64,000 nt of DNA, taken from the NCBI GenBank assembly GCA_003612335.1, contig RAYO01000010.1, forward strand, positions 62,001 to 126,000. Reading direction: 5' to 3'. Below are positions 1 through 7,280 of this stretch, in pieces (the stretch's first letter is position 1; each line of letters starts with the position of its first letter). The notes below the pieces were generated by a model, which was not told the DNA's origin, did no database searches, and saw only the letters and a list, made by a program, of their open reading frames with translations. Position numbers and translations under genes: made by a program. Source of the DNA: a bacterium 1xD42-67 (lineage in GTDB: Bacteria; Bacillota; Clostridia; Oscillospirales; Oscillospiraceae).

Positions 1-53
1 TTTGCCCTGCGCTCCGGCGCTATCTCCCCTGCTCGGGGATTCGGCGCTTCTGC

Positions 54-365
54 TTACAGCTTGATCTCGATCTCCACGCCGGCGGGGAGTTCGAGAGACA
101 TCAGAGCCTCCACGGTCTTGGGGGAGGGCTTGATCACGTCGATCAGGCGCTTGTGGATCCGGCGCTCGAACTGCTCCCGGCTGTCCTTATACTTGTGGAC
201 GGCCCGCAGGATGGTCACGACCTCCTTCTTGGTGGGCAGGGGGATGGGGCCGGAGACATTGGAGCCAGTGCGCTTGGCGGTCTCCACGATCTTCTCAGCG
301 CTCTGGTCGATGAGCTGATGGTCATAGGCCTTCAGCCGGATGCGGATCATTTCTTTCTGAGCCAT
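54..365 (-). CDS. rpsJ: 30S ribosomal protein S10
   Basis: Small-subunit ribosomal protein uS10 (also NusE in transcription antitermination). The 103-residue product has the normal family length and the typical start [16 protein letters not shown] and the conserved [10 protein letters not shown] segment. The ATG follows an AAGGAGGAA ribosome site about nine bases upstream. It is the first gene of the S10 operon. The next gene (expected rplC) would lie beyond base 1, and bases 1-53 hold no start codon for it. It is preceded by a long structured leader that probably controls the whole operon. Confidence 0.97.
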   Translation of the reverse strand: MAQKEMIRIRLKAYDHQLIDQSAEKIVETAKRTGSNVSGPIPLPTKKEVVTILRAVHKYKDSREQFERRIHKRLIDVIKPSPKTVEALMSLELPAGVEIEIKL

Positions 366-640
366 GTGGGTGTTTCCTCCTTAGATACGAAGTTGAAGTT
401 TTGGGGCTTGCTCCTCCTCCGTAACGGGTGAGCGGGCTTTCATACACGCTTTCGTGCGTATCACTCCAGGCCACGAAAAAACCGGCGCATAGACAGGCCG
501 GTCCTCCCCGTACCAGGCGATATACGCCGTGTACGGACTCGCTCAGCCGCCCGATAGTCGGACATACTCCGCGGAAGTTACCTCATCTCTGAGCAATCTC
601 CCGCATCATCGCAGGCGCGCCCTTTTTCAGACGCCCCGTT
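366..640 (-). promoter_or_regulatory. rpsJ (S10 operon) 5' leader, structured
   Basis: About 275 transcribed bases lie between the rpsJ promoter and start codon, with no reading frame of its own. In the minus-strand RNA a nested hairpin (CCGTAC...GTACGG around GGCG...CGCC, near 508-536) is followed directly by an intrinsic terminator (476-502). This order suggests attenuation of the operon by a ribosomal protein or another ligand. Clostridial S10 leaders of this kind have been proposed, from memory; assignment to a named RNA family would need a covariance-model search. Confidence 0.6.
476..502 (-). terminator. Intrinsic terminator / attenuator inside the rpsJ leader
   Basis: On the minus strand ACCGGC (502-497) pairs with GCCGGT (486-481) and is followed by a run of T (480-476 plus the last stem base). 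It lies about 110 bases before the rpsJ start, inside the leader, so it would act as an attenuator and not as the end of another gene. Confidence 0.65.
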
Positions 641-669
641 ATCATACAACACCCGCCCGTGTGTGTCAA
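641..669 (-). promoter_or_regulatory. Sigma-A promoter of the S10 operon
   Basis: Minus strand: consensus -35 TTGACA (669-664), 17-bp spacer, -10 TATGAT (646-641). Near-perfect hexamers and exact spacing fit a highly expressed ribosomal operon. Confidence 0.88.
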
Positions 670-735
670 GGGGTTTTTCAAAATTTTCCGGCATATTTTT
701 AAGGGATCGGGCGGATCCCTTTGTGCGTTTTGCGG

Positions 736-766
736 CAAAAGCAGGGGCCGCCCCACTGGGCGGCCC
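736..766 (-). terminator. Terminator of the padR operon
   Basis: Minus strand: GGGCCGCCC (766-758) pairs with GGGCGGCCC (753-745) around a short loop. It is followed by CTGCTTTTG, a weak T-rich tract. It lies 12 bases after the stop of the gene ending at 778. Confidence 0.6.
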
Positions 767-777
767 GCCGTCGGCTC

Positions 778-1416
778 CTACTCCCCCAGCCTCCCGCTTT
801 TCTCCAGCAGCAGGGAGCCGTCTGCCCGGTACAGGCGGAGGGTGTAAACACCATCCTCGGGCCGTTCAGGTGACCAGGCTGCTGTATCCATGCCCAGACA
901 CAGCAGCCACACCCCATTTTTCAGCCTCCAGCCGTTCCCGGCCCGCTGCTGTCCATCCAGCCACACCTCCACCTCCGCCCGCTCTGTCTCCTCTGGAACA
1001 TTTAAAAACAGCAGCGGGGTCCCCATCTTCAAGTTGCCACGATACGTCCAGACGGCGCTGACACCGTATATAGGGATGGAGATGATCCCATCTTCCAGGG
1101 AGCAGATCTCCAAGCTGTTATGATCCGGAATATACACATATACCTGATCTTTCGTCATGCCCACCACGGCATCCCGGTCCAAGAAGTCCAGCTCAGGCAA
1201 ATCCCGCCACTGGAGGGGACAGTCCTTTCCGCTGTTGAACACGATCTCGCTTCGAGGCAGGAGGTGGGTGCGCTCCATGCGCCGGAACTCCAGCTCCGCC
1301 GTGGGCAGGGGATAACCCGCCCGATCCCACAGGGCGTACAGGCAGATCAGCGTCAGGACCAGGTTGCAAAGAATGCTCTGCCCCCGGCCAAGCCGGGGCA
1401 GTTTTCTTTTAGCCAT
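778..1416 (-). CDS. Hypothetical membrane-anchored protein, padR operon
   Basis: Not recognised as a known family. The 212 residues begin with a basic stretch (MAKRKLPRLGRGQ) and one hydrophobic segment (about residues 15-32), then an extracytoplasmic-looking domain rich in Trp and acidic residues, so it is probably a single-pass membrane protein. The ATG follows GGAGGAGGG and overlaps the end of the upstream gene by eight bases, which implies translational coupling. Third gene of the PadR operon. Its architecture parallels the preceding gene (one helix plus outer domain), so the two may work together. Confidence 0.75.
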   Translation of the reverse strand: MAKRKLPRLGRGQSILCNLVLTLICLYALWDRAGYPLPTAELEFRRMERTHLLPRSEIVFNSGKDCPLQWRDLPELDFLDRDAVVGMTKDQVYVYIPDHNSLEICSLEDGIISIPIYGVSAVWTYRGNLKMGTPLLFLNVPEETERAEVEVWLDGQQRAGNGWRLKNGVWLLCLGMDTAAWSPERPEDGVYTLRLYRADGSLLLEKSGRLGE

Positions 1417-2284
1417 TCGTTCCGCCCTCCTCCACCACCAGCGGTATGGTCAGTGACCACTGTGTTCCCATCCAGTCGTATTCCAGTTTGATCCACTCTG
1501 CACCCGGGGCGATCCCGATCACCGTCAGGTCAAACCGCTTCTCCAGCCAGTTCCCTCGCCCCTGATCGACCATCACATAGCCCTCATGCTCCAACCTCAG
1601 GCTGTACACCTCATAGGAGCTGGCATACTCTCTTCCGGTACTGTCCACTGCCCGGAGCCGCTGGATGACATTTTCCGAAGCCGGCGCCCAGGGCGGCCCC
1701 GCCGCCCGCAGCTGTGCAAACAGCCACCACTCCCCTGGCTCCTGCTCCGCATCCTGGAAGCAAAATAACCCCGCCCGCTTTATCCGAAATCGGTAGTCCC
1801 CTACCCGGACACTGTCCTCCGGCTGGAGGGCAGCCAACGGAGTGCGGATGACACCGTCGTCTCTGTCAGCACCGTCTCCCTGCCAGGGATCGATCCCGGA
1901 CTGATAGCAGTCTTCAATGCGGTTCCATTCGCTGTCCTGCTCCAGACCGCGCGTCCAGTCCCGCAGTCCATCGCCCCCGTACAGGACGAACGCCAGCACC
2001 AACGTCACCGCCGCCAGCACCTGGCTGGCCCGCCACAGCCAGCCCAGCCAGGGCCGGTGCACTCGGGCCAGCTCCCGCCTGACCTCCTCCGGGTCCCCCA
2101 TGCCGGCCAGAGCCCGCTCCTGGGCCTCGCTGAGGGGGATCTGGGGAAAAACACGCTGGAGGTCGGCAGTCTTGTCCTCCAAATGTGCCAGCAGCTCCGC
2201 CCGCACCGCTTCCCGGTCAGCCCTGGACCGGATCCCGGATACCGCCATATCCAGCCATTTGTACTCCGCCATCGTGTGCTCCAT
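1409..2284 (-). CDS. PadR-operon membrane protein with permease-prefix/DUF1700-like N-terminus
   Basis: 291 residues. The first about 70 residues form a charged helical region (RADREAVRAELLAHLEDK, then GMGDPEEVRRELARVH) typical of the prefix domain that accompanies PadR regulators in Firmicutes. One transmembrane segment follows (about residues 82-103, LAAVTLVLAFVLYGG), then an outer domain of unknown role. The start chosen is the ATG 6-7 bases after AGGAG; a second ATG lies four codons in. It begins 10 bases after the padR stop. By analogy with PadR/DUF1700 pairs it may sense or transmit envelope stress, which is inference. Confidence 0.75.
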   Translation of the reverse strand: MEHTMAEYKWLDMAVSGIRSRADREAVRAELLAHLEDKTADLQRVFPQIPLSEAQERALAGMGDPEEVRRELARVHRPWLGWLWRASQVLAAVTLVLAFVLYGGDGLRDWTRGLEQDSEWNRIEDCYQSGIDPWQGDGADRDDGVIRTPLAALQPEDSVRVGDYRFRIKRAGLFCFQDAEQEPGEWWLFAQLRAAGPPWAPASENVIQRLRAVDSTGREYASSYEVYSLRLEHEGYVMVDQGRGNWLEKRFDLTVIGIAPGAEWIKLEYDWMGTQWSLTIPLVVEEGGTNG

Positions 2285-2294
2285 AGCTGTCTCC

Positions 2295-2660
2295 TCACGC
2301 CAGGGTGCCGGCCCCGCCGGACAGCACCTGGTCCACCCCTTGGTGGAAGGCCGTCCACTCCGCCCGCTTCTCGTCCAGCAGCTTTTTGCCCTTCCGGGTG
2401 AGCTTGTAATATTTCCGCATCCGCCCGGAGGGGGCCTCCTGCTGGTAGGAGGACAGGCACCCGTCCTTCTCCAGGCTGTGGAGGATCGGATACAGGGTGC
2501 CCTCCTTCATCTGGAACAGGTCGCTGGAGCGGCGGGCCAGCGCCTCTATCATCTGGTAGCCGTACATGTCGTCCCCCTCCAGCAGAGCGAGGATCAGCAT
2601 GGTCCCGCTCCCTGCCATCAGTCCTTTGTCGAATCTCATCTCGATCGCCCTTCCTATCAA
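2295..2660 (-). CDS. PadR family transcriptional regulator
   Basis: 121-residue winged-helix regulator. It has the PadR hallmarks: MLILALLEGDDMYGYQMIEAL at the N-terminus and KEGTLYPILHSLEKDGCLSS as the DNA-binding wing region, then GRMRKYYKLTRKGKKLLDE. It heads a three-gene minus-strand operon with two membrane proteins. The inverted repeat overlapping its promoter spacer and -10 element suggests self-repression, released by a small molecule or envelope signal that cannot be identified here. Confidence 0.93.
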   Translation of the reverse strand: MIGRAIEMRFDKGLMAGSGTMLILALLEGDDMYGYQMIEALARRSSDLFQMKEGTLYPILHSLEKDGCLSSYQQEAPSGRMRKYYKLTRKGKKLLDEKRAEWTAFHQGVDQVLSGGAGTLA

Positions 2661-2730
2661 CTCTGTACCGGCAGCGCCATCCAGGACACAGGCGCCGCCC
2701 TGCCCGTCTTAGCCTCGTTCCTCTAGGTAT

Positions 2731-2759
2731 ATGATACCTTGATATCCTAGGTATGTCAA
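2731..2759 (-). promoter_or_regulatory. padR promoter with overlapping operator
   Basis: Minus strand: -35 TTGACA (2759-2754), 17-bp spacer, -10 TATCAT (2736-2731). An inverted repeat ATACCT...AGGTAT (arms 2734-2739 and 2749-2754) covers the spacer and parts of both hexamers. A further copy of CTAGGTAT at 2723-2730 repeats the arm at 2747-2754. The placement is that of a repressor site, presumably for PadR itself. Confidence 0.8.
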
Positions 2760-2862
2760 GTACAGATCTTCTCCCCATGGCGCCGCCTCCCTCCTCCGCC
2801 CCGCCCGCTCCCGGGCATGTGGGGCGCTCCAAAATAAAAAAACAAAAATTAGAAAAATCCTC

Positions 2863-2891
2863 TTGCAATTTCAAGATCTCTGTGCTATGAT
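2863..2891 (+). promoter_or_regulatory. tRNA-Arg promoter
   Basis: TTGCAA (2863-2868), 17-bp spacer, TATGAT (2886-2891) with an extended TG one base before the -10. It sits 37 bases upstream of the tRNA. Confidence 0.85.
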
Positions 2892-2928
2892 AGCAGAGCT
2901 GTCGGGAGGGACGACCTCCTTTCAGTAT

Positions 2929-3005
2929 GCGGGTGTAGCTCAGTTGGATAGAGTGACTGGCTACGAACCAGTAGGTCGGGGGTTCGAATCCCTTCACCCG
3001 TACCA
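2929..3005 (+). tRNA. tRNA-Arg (anticodon ACG), CCA encoded
   Basis: Full cloverleaf of 77 bases. The acceptor stem GCGGGTG pairs with CACCCGT (first pair G-U). The D arm contains AGCTCAGTTGG, the anticodon arm is ACTGG-CTACGAA-CCAGT with anticodon ACG, the T arm has GGTTCGAATCC, discriminator A, and CCA is encoded at 3003-3005. ACG is normally deaminated to ICG and reads CGU/CGC/CGA. It is transcribed alone between its own promoter and terminator. Confidence 0.97.
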
Positions 3006-3006
3006 C

Positions 3007-3044
3007 GTCGGAGCAAGCGTTTTATCGCTTGCTCCGACTTTTTT
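3007..3044 (+). terminator. tRNA-Arg terminator
   Basis: A 13-bp perfect stem (3007-3019 with 3026-3038), a six-base loop and a six-T tract lie one base after the CCA end. Confidence 0.95.
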
Positions 3045-3482
3045 CGACCGTCAGAGCACGCTCATTTTGCTCCCCCTCTTCTTAAAAGATGATCCTTCAA
3101 AAAGCATCCAAACGATCTCCGCCGCCTACGGTCTGCCGGTCACACGCAGATCCGTGGGCGGCGTTCTATTTTCCCACACCGTTCTATGGGCTCCATCCGC
3201 CTATGGCCCTTGGGCGGTAAATACAGCCTCGGGATCCGCCGGGCTGACCACCCCAGGCGGAATCGGAGGGGACGAGACCGCTCCAGATACGCTGAAGTTT
3301 GGGCCCCTCTCCAGAGATCTGCCGGATCATGACAAAAAAGGCATACCTGCCATATCCCATTTGGAAGTGTACATCCCCCAGCAGGCATGATACTATAATA
3401 TACAGACAGAACTGTTTGAACAAAGCGCTTTATGTTCATAGATCCGCCGAAATGACTGGAAGATCACAGAAAGGGTGACGAG
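3045..3482 (+). other. 438-bp spacer without a recognisable gene
   Basis: Short frames on both strands show no start signals or family motifs. A TATAAT hexamer at 3394-3399 could be the -10 of the downstream dehydrogenase gene, but there is no convincing -35 17 bases upstream. AAAGGGTGACGAG just before 3483 supplies the ribosome site. Confidence 0.5.
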
Positions 3483-4502
3483 ATGATGATGAAGGCGGTC
3501 GTAGTGGACAGGGATTACGGCAGCACCACCGCAGAAGATATGGATCGGATCTCCCAGGCCTATCGGGCAGCAGGGATCCGGCTGGAGCTCCAGCATCTCA
3601 CGACGGAGGATGAGATCATAGCTGGATGTCAGGGGGCCATGGCGATCCTCTGCACCGGGAATCCTCCGATCAGCAGGAGGGTCATGGAAGCGCTCCCGGA
3701 GCTGAGGTATATCCAGCGCTTTGGGATCGGCGTCAACTCGATCGACCTGGATGCCGCCTCTGAGCTGGGCAAGATCGTGCTGAATCTGCCTGGTTTCTGC
3801 GTCCAGGAGCTGGCAGACCTGGCCACTGCTCTGATCATGGGGCTGATTCGGAACGTGGGCTTTTACGACCGGGCCATCCGCGCCGGCGGCTGGCCCAAGG
3901 GGGGATATCTGCTCCCTAGGAACGTCCGGGAGATGACACTGGGCCTCTATGGATTTGGCGGGGCGGCCCGCTGTCTGTATGGAATCTTCCACAGGGGTTT
4001 TGGCACCAAGGTGATCGCCTGCGACCCCTATGTCTCGGACAAGGACCGCGCAGACCACGAGGTGGAGTTCGTCTCCTTCGACGAGCTGCTCCTCCGCAGC
4101 GATATCCTCTCTCTCCACGCTCCGCTGACCGAAACGACCCGTCACATCTTTGGCCGGGACGCTTTCCGCAGGATGAAGGACAGCGCGATGATCGTCAACA
4201 CGGCCCGGGGACCGCTCATCGACCAGGAGGCCCTGATCTGGGCGCTGGAGACGGGGGAGATCCGCTATGCCGGACTGGATACCATGGAGCAGGAGCCTCT
4301 CCCGCCAGACTGTCCCCTCCTCGGTATGGACAACGTGCTCCTCACCCCTCACAGCGGTTTTTATGGTGAGAGCTCCAAACACATCCAGATCCAGATGGTG
4401 TGCGATCTGATCCCCGGCGCGGTGACTGCCAGCCGGCTCCCCGCCCGCTGCGTGGCCGACCGGGCCGTGTTGGCCCGGGACCTGGGCCTCGAGCTGATCT
4501 GA
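3483..4502 (+). CDS. D-isomer-specific 2-hydroxyacid dehydrogenase
   Basis: NAD-dependent dehydrogenase of the D-2-hydroxyacid/phosphoglycerate dehydrogenase family, 339 residues. It has the substrate-domain signature RFGIGVNSIDLDAA, a Rossmann motif GLYGFGGAARCLYG (about 156-169), ILSLHAPLTETTRH, IVNTARGPLIDQEAL, the acidic E in LDTMEQEPL, and the catalytic His in LTPHSGF. Three ATG codons occur in a row; the first is used. It lies alone on the plus strand, facing the TRAP/Ldh operon. With the Ldh_2 enzyme opposite it could interconvert two enantiomers of one hydroxyacid. The substrate is unknown. Confidence 0.9.
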   Translation: MMMKAVVVDRDYGSTTAEDMDRISQAYRAAGIRLELQHLTTEDEIIAGCQGAMAILCTGNPPISRRVMEALPELRYIQRFGIGVNSIDLDAASELGKIVLNLPGFCVQELADLATALIMGLIRNVGFYDRAIRAGGWPKGGYLLPRNVREMTLGLYGFGGAARCLYGIFHRGFGTKVIACDPYVSDKDRADHEVEFVSFDELLLRSDILSLHAPLTETTRHIFGRDAFRRMKDSAMIVNTARGPLIDQEALIWALETGEIRYAGLDTMEQEPLPPDCPLLGMDNVLLTPHSGFYGESSKHIQIQMVCDLIPGAVTASRLPARCVADRAVLARDLGLELI

Positions 4503-4565
4503 CAGCGCCTGCCTTCCCGCCGCTGTCAAGGCGATCAGCTCTGCCGGAGCCAACACAGACAGGAC

Positions 4566-4604
4566 AAAGGCCAAGCCCGCTCTCTCGAGCGGCTTGGCCT
4601 TTTT
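4566..4604. terminator. Bidirectional terminator between convergent dehydrogenase genes
   Basis: AAGGCCAAGCC-CGCTC pairs with GAGCGGCTTGGCCTT with one bulged C. T run on the plus strand (4600-4604), A run on the other side (4566-4568). Confidence 0.85.
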
Positions 4605-4639
4605 GAACGGGATGGACCGTTCCGATCCTGCCGTGTATT

Positions 4640-5701
4640 TCAAAGAGTTCCTCTTTCTTGAAGATCGGCTGTGACGCCATACCGGGCCCCCGCCTCTATC
4701 ATATCCGCCACGACAGCGTCAGACAACTCGATCCCCATCTCCAGCCCCCGTCTCTCTCTGCCGGCCTCGATCTCGCCTGGGATCATCACCTCCCGGGCCC
4801 CAGGCGCAGGGGGACAGCCCTTCAGTTCGTCCAGTATGCCGTCCACGCGCTCCAGGAACCGGTCCGTCTCCATGAATTTAGAGGGGTCCAGGACCCAGAT
4901 GAAGTATCCGATATTCTGGGGCCGCTCCAGATCCGTCCAAAAGCTGGGGGTCTCCCGGCAGTTGTACGCCCCTCCCAGAGCGCTGCACAGCAGATCGATC
5001 AGCAGACTGATGGCATAGCCCTTGGCCCCGCCGAAGGGGAGCATCGCGCCGCCGCAGAGGATCTCCTCCGGATCGGACGTTGGGACGCCCCGCTTGTCCA
5101 CCCCCCAATCTGCCGGGATGCTGCGTCCCTCCTTTTGGGCGAGCACCACCTTGCCCCGCGCCACGACGCTGGTCGCCATATCCAGCACATAGGGCTCATG
5201 CCGCCGGGCCGGGACCGCCGCAGACAGGGGGCTGGTCCCCAGCATAGGGACCGCTCCCCCTGTGGGGACCACAGATGCCTCAGCATTGCTGACGATACAG
5301 CAGATCATGCCCTCCTCGGCGGCATATCTCGTATAGAACGCGGCGCTGCCAAAGTGCGTCCCGTTCTTCACCGCCGCACAGCAGCAGCCAAACCGTCTGG
5401 CCCGCTCGATGCATCGATCCACGGCAAACCTGGCCGTACATGCGCCCAACCCGTTTTTTCCATCTATCGAGATCGCCGCGCCCCGGTCCTGACAGATCTC
5501 AGGCGTCACATGGGAGCTGACCGCACCGGAAGCGACCCGCTTCGCATAGATGCTCAGCCGGGACGTTCCATGGGACCCTATCCCCCGCAGATCTGCGAAG
5601 ATCAGGGACTGGACGAACAGCTCCGCCTCCTCCTCCGAGGATCCGGCGGCGCACATCACCTGGACACAGTATCTTTTCACCAAATCCACATCATATCTCA
5701 T
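4640..5701 (-). CDS. Ldh_2 family oxidoreductase (malate/L-lactate/sulfolactate dehydrogenase-like)
   Basis: 353-residue NAD(P)-dependent dehydrogenase of the Ldh_2 fold, unrelated to classical lactate dehydrogenase. It shows the family segments GIGSHGTSRLSIYAKR (about 36-51), DGKNGLGACTARFAVDRC, NGTHFGSAAFYTRYAAEEGM with the catalytic His region (about 112), MLGTSPLSAAVPAR, LDMATSVVARGKV and FGGAKGYAISLLIDLLCSAL (about 225-244). Last gene of the six-gene TRAP operon, 24 bases after the HD gene. Family members oxidise L- or R-2-hydroxyacids such as malate, lactate, ureidoglycolate or sulfolactate; this one's substrate cannot be told. Confidence 0.9.
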   Translation of the reverse strand: MRYDVDLVKRYCVQVMCAAGSSEEEAELFVQSLIFADLRGIGSHGTSRLSIYAKRVASGAVSSHVTPEICQDRGAAISIDGKNGLGACTARFAVDRCIERARRFGCCCAAVKNGTHFGSAAFYTRYAAEEGMICCIVSNAEASVVPTGGAVPMLGTSPLSAAVPARRHEPYVLDMATSVVARGKVVLAQKEGRSIPADWGVDKRGVPTSDPEEILCGGAMLPFGGAKGYAISLLIDLLCSALGGAYNCRETPSFWTDLERPQNIGYFIWVLDPSKFMETDRFLERVDGILDELKGCPPAPGAREVMIPGEIEAGRERRGLEMGIELSDAVVADMIEAGARYGVTADLQERGTL

Positions 5702-5725
5702 CCGACAGCCTACCTCCTCTCTGAT

Positions 5726-6283
5726 TCAGGCATGGAATCTCAGGTACAGATACCCAAAGGAAGCGCTGTCCGCCTGTTTGAGCAGATGCGACTCTGGGCT
5801 TTGATAGGAATCGCTGCCCTCGAAGCTGTGCGTCGCGATGGCGTGGATGACCTTTGGGGGCAGGCCGTGCTTGGCGGCGAGGATCGCGCCGGCCAGGGGG
5901 TGGCGCATATAGCGCGCGTCCTCCGCATAGGCGGGCCGGCCGTCCTTGATGGTATATTCCGTATATTTGCAGCAGTCGTGCAGGAAGGCCGCGGCAAGGA
6001 CCATATCCGGGTCGCAGTCTATGTGCTCCGCATAGCGGGGGATATACCAGTCACACATCACCTTGCACAGGTACATCACATCATGCACATGTGAGAAGTT
6101 CCCCAGCGGACACTCCGGGCTCAGTTCCGTCACCGCGATCGGGCAGGCCGATGCGTTCTCCTCATCCCAGCCTCCAGTCTGCAGGGCGTCTGCGAAGGTG
6201 TCCAGACATTTCTCCCGCAGCGCCTCATCCTTGATCCACATCACCTCCGGGAACTCGTCCAACAGAAATCTTTTCGTGACCAT
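5726..6283 (-). CDS. HD domain-containing protein
   Basis: 185-residue metal-dependent phosphohydrolase-type protein. The HD signature is visible: His in NFSHVHDVMYLCK (about 84-87), the HD pair in AAAFLHDCCKYTEY (about 115-118), then RHPLAGAILAAKHGLP and AIATHSFEG. It lies between the DUF6282 and Ldh_2 genes in the TRAP operon. HD proteins in such catabolic operons may hydrolyse a phosphorylated or activated intermediate. The chosen ATG has AGGAGAG about 12 bases upstream, which is rather far. Confidence 0.85.
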   Translation of the reverse strand: MVTKRFLLDEFPEVMWIKDEALREKCLDTFADALQTGGWDEENASACPIAVTELSPECPLGNFSHVHDVMYLCKVMCDWYIPRYAEHIDCDPDMVLAAAFLHDCCKYTEYTIKDGRPAYAEDARYMRHPLAGAILAAKHGLPPKVIHAIATHSFEGSDSYQSPESHLLKQADSASFGYLYLRFHA

Positions 6284-6330
6284 ATCTATCAGTCTCTCCT
6301 TATCTTCATCCCATCGATCTGTATGCAGCC

Positions 6331-7263
6331 CTACTCCGCGATCACAGCAGGATTATCCACCACCATCCGCCGCAGTTCCCCCTCCGAAAAGCCGCACCCG
6401 TGGAGGATCCCTACGAACGCCGCCATGCCCTCATCGGGATAGGGGGCGCTGCCGCTCATCAAAAACCCGCCCTTTTTCCCTCCGGGGACCTGCACCGCGC
6501 CCAGATCTGTCGAAAGATAGAAGTGCTCAGGGCCAAGGGCCCTCATCTGGGCCCCGATCTCCTCATACGGGATCGAGGGGGTCATATAGCAGTGTTCGAT
6601 CAGAGCGCCGTCTGCGATCGCCATGGCCTGTGCCTCCAGAGAGTAGTTGGTCGCCTTCCAGTCGGCATGTGTGACCACGATCTTCCGCAGGCCCATCTCA
6701 TGCGCCGCCTTTACCAGCGCCAGTCCCTCCCGCGGTGAGCTGTGCCCTGTGGCCACAGCCATATCGTGCTCCCTGGCGATCTCCAACACGTGGTAGACCG
6801 GCTCCACCAGCTCCCCGCTGCCGTCCAGCAGAGGCACTGCGCTGCGCAGCATCCCCCTTTCCTCCAGCCTGACCTGCAGCTCCACGAACTGGGGGATATC
6901 CTCCTTCAGGCGGGGCACATCGTGGGCGGCGTCCACAGTCGGGAACCAGACGATCCGTCCGCCCAAGCGTCCCGCCACCTCCACCGCCATGGGATTTAGG
7001 CCGCCGACGCTGCGGTTGAGCACCACGCCGCCCACCGCGTGCAGGCCGGGGAACTGGTCGTTCACCAGCCGGGCACGCTCCATAGTGGGGGTAAAGTGGC
7101 TCTTGATCCCAAAGCCCCGCATCCCCGCGTCCAGGGACCGCCGGGCGATCTCCATCTCCGTCCCTTTCCTTGGCATGACGTCCGGTCCGAAATGGATATG
7201 CAGATCGTATGCGCCCTCCAGGACCCGCCTCTCCAGATCCCCCATCGATGTATGTCCTTCCAA
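6331..7263 (-). CDS. DUF6282 family metal-dependent hydrolase-like protein
   Basis: 310-residue protein of amidohydrolase/PHP-like appearance. DLHIHFGPDVMPRKG near the N-terminus offers a metal-binding HxH, and GHSSPREGLALV and VTHADWKATN supply further conserved His and Asp. The frame is open far upstream through dctM, but the likely start is the TTG at 7263, seven bases after AGGAGGGG; an ATG six codons later (7245) is an alternative. It follows dctM by 17 bases in the same operon, so it probably processes the imported substrate. The reaction is unknown. Confidence 0.82.
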   Translation of the reverse strand: MEGHTSMGDLERRVLEGAYDLHIHFGPDVMPRKGTEMEIARRSLDAGMRGFGIKSHFTPTMERARLVNDQFPGLHAVGGVVLNRSVGGLNPMAVEVAGRLGGRIVWFPTVDAAHDVPRLKEDIPQFVELQVRLEERGMLRSAVPLLDGSGELVEPVYHVLEIAREHDMAVATGHSSPREGLALVKAAHEMGLRKIVVTHADWKATNYSLEAQAMAIADGALIEHCYMTPSIPYEEIGAQMRALGPEHFYLSTDLGAVQVPGGKKGGFLMSGSAPYPDEGMAAFVGILHGCGFSEGELRRMVVDNPAVIAE

Positions 7264-7280
7264 TGTCCATCCCCTCCTAT

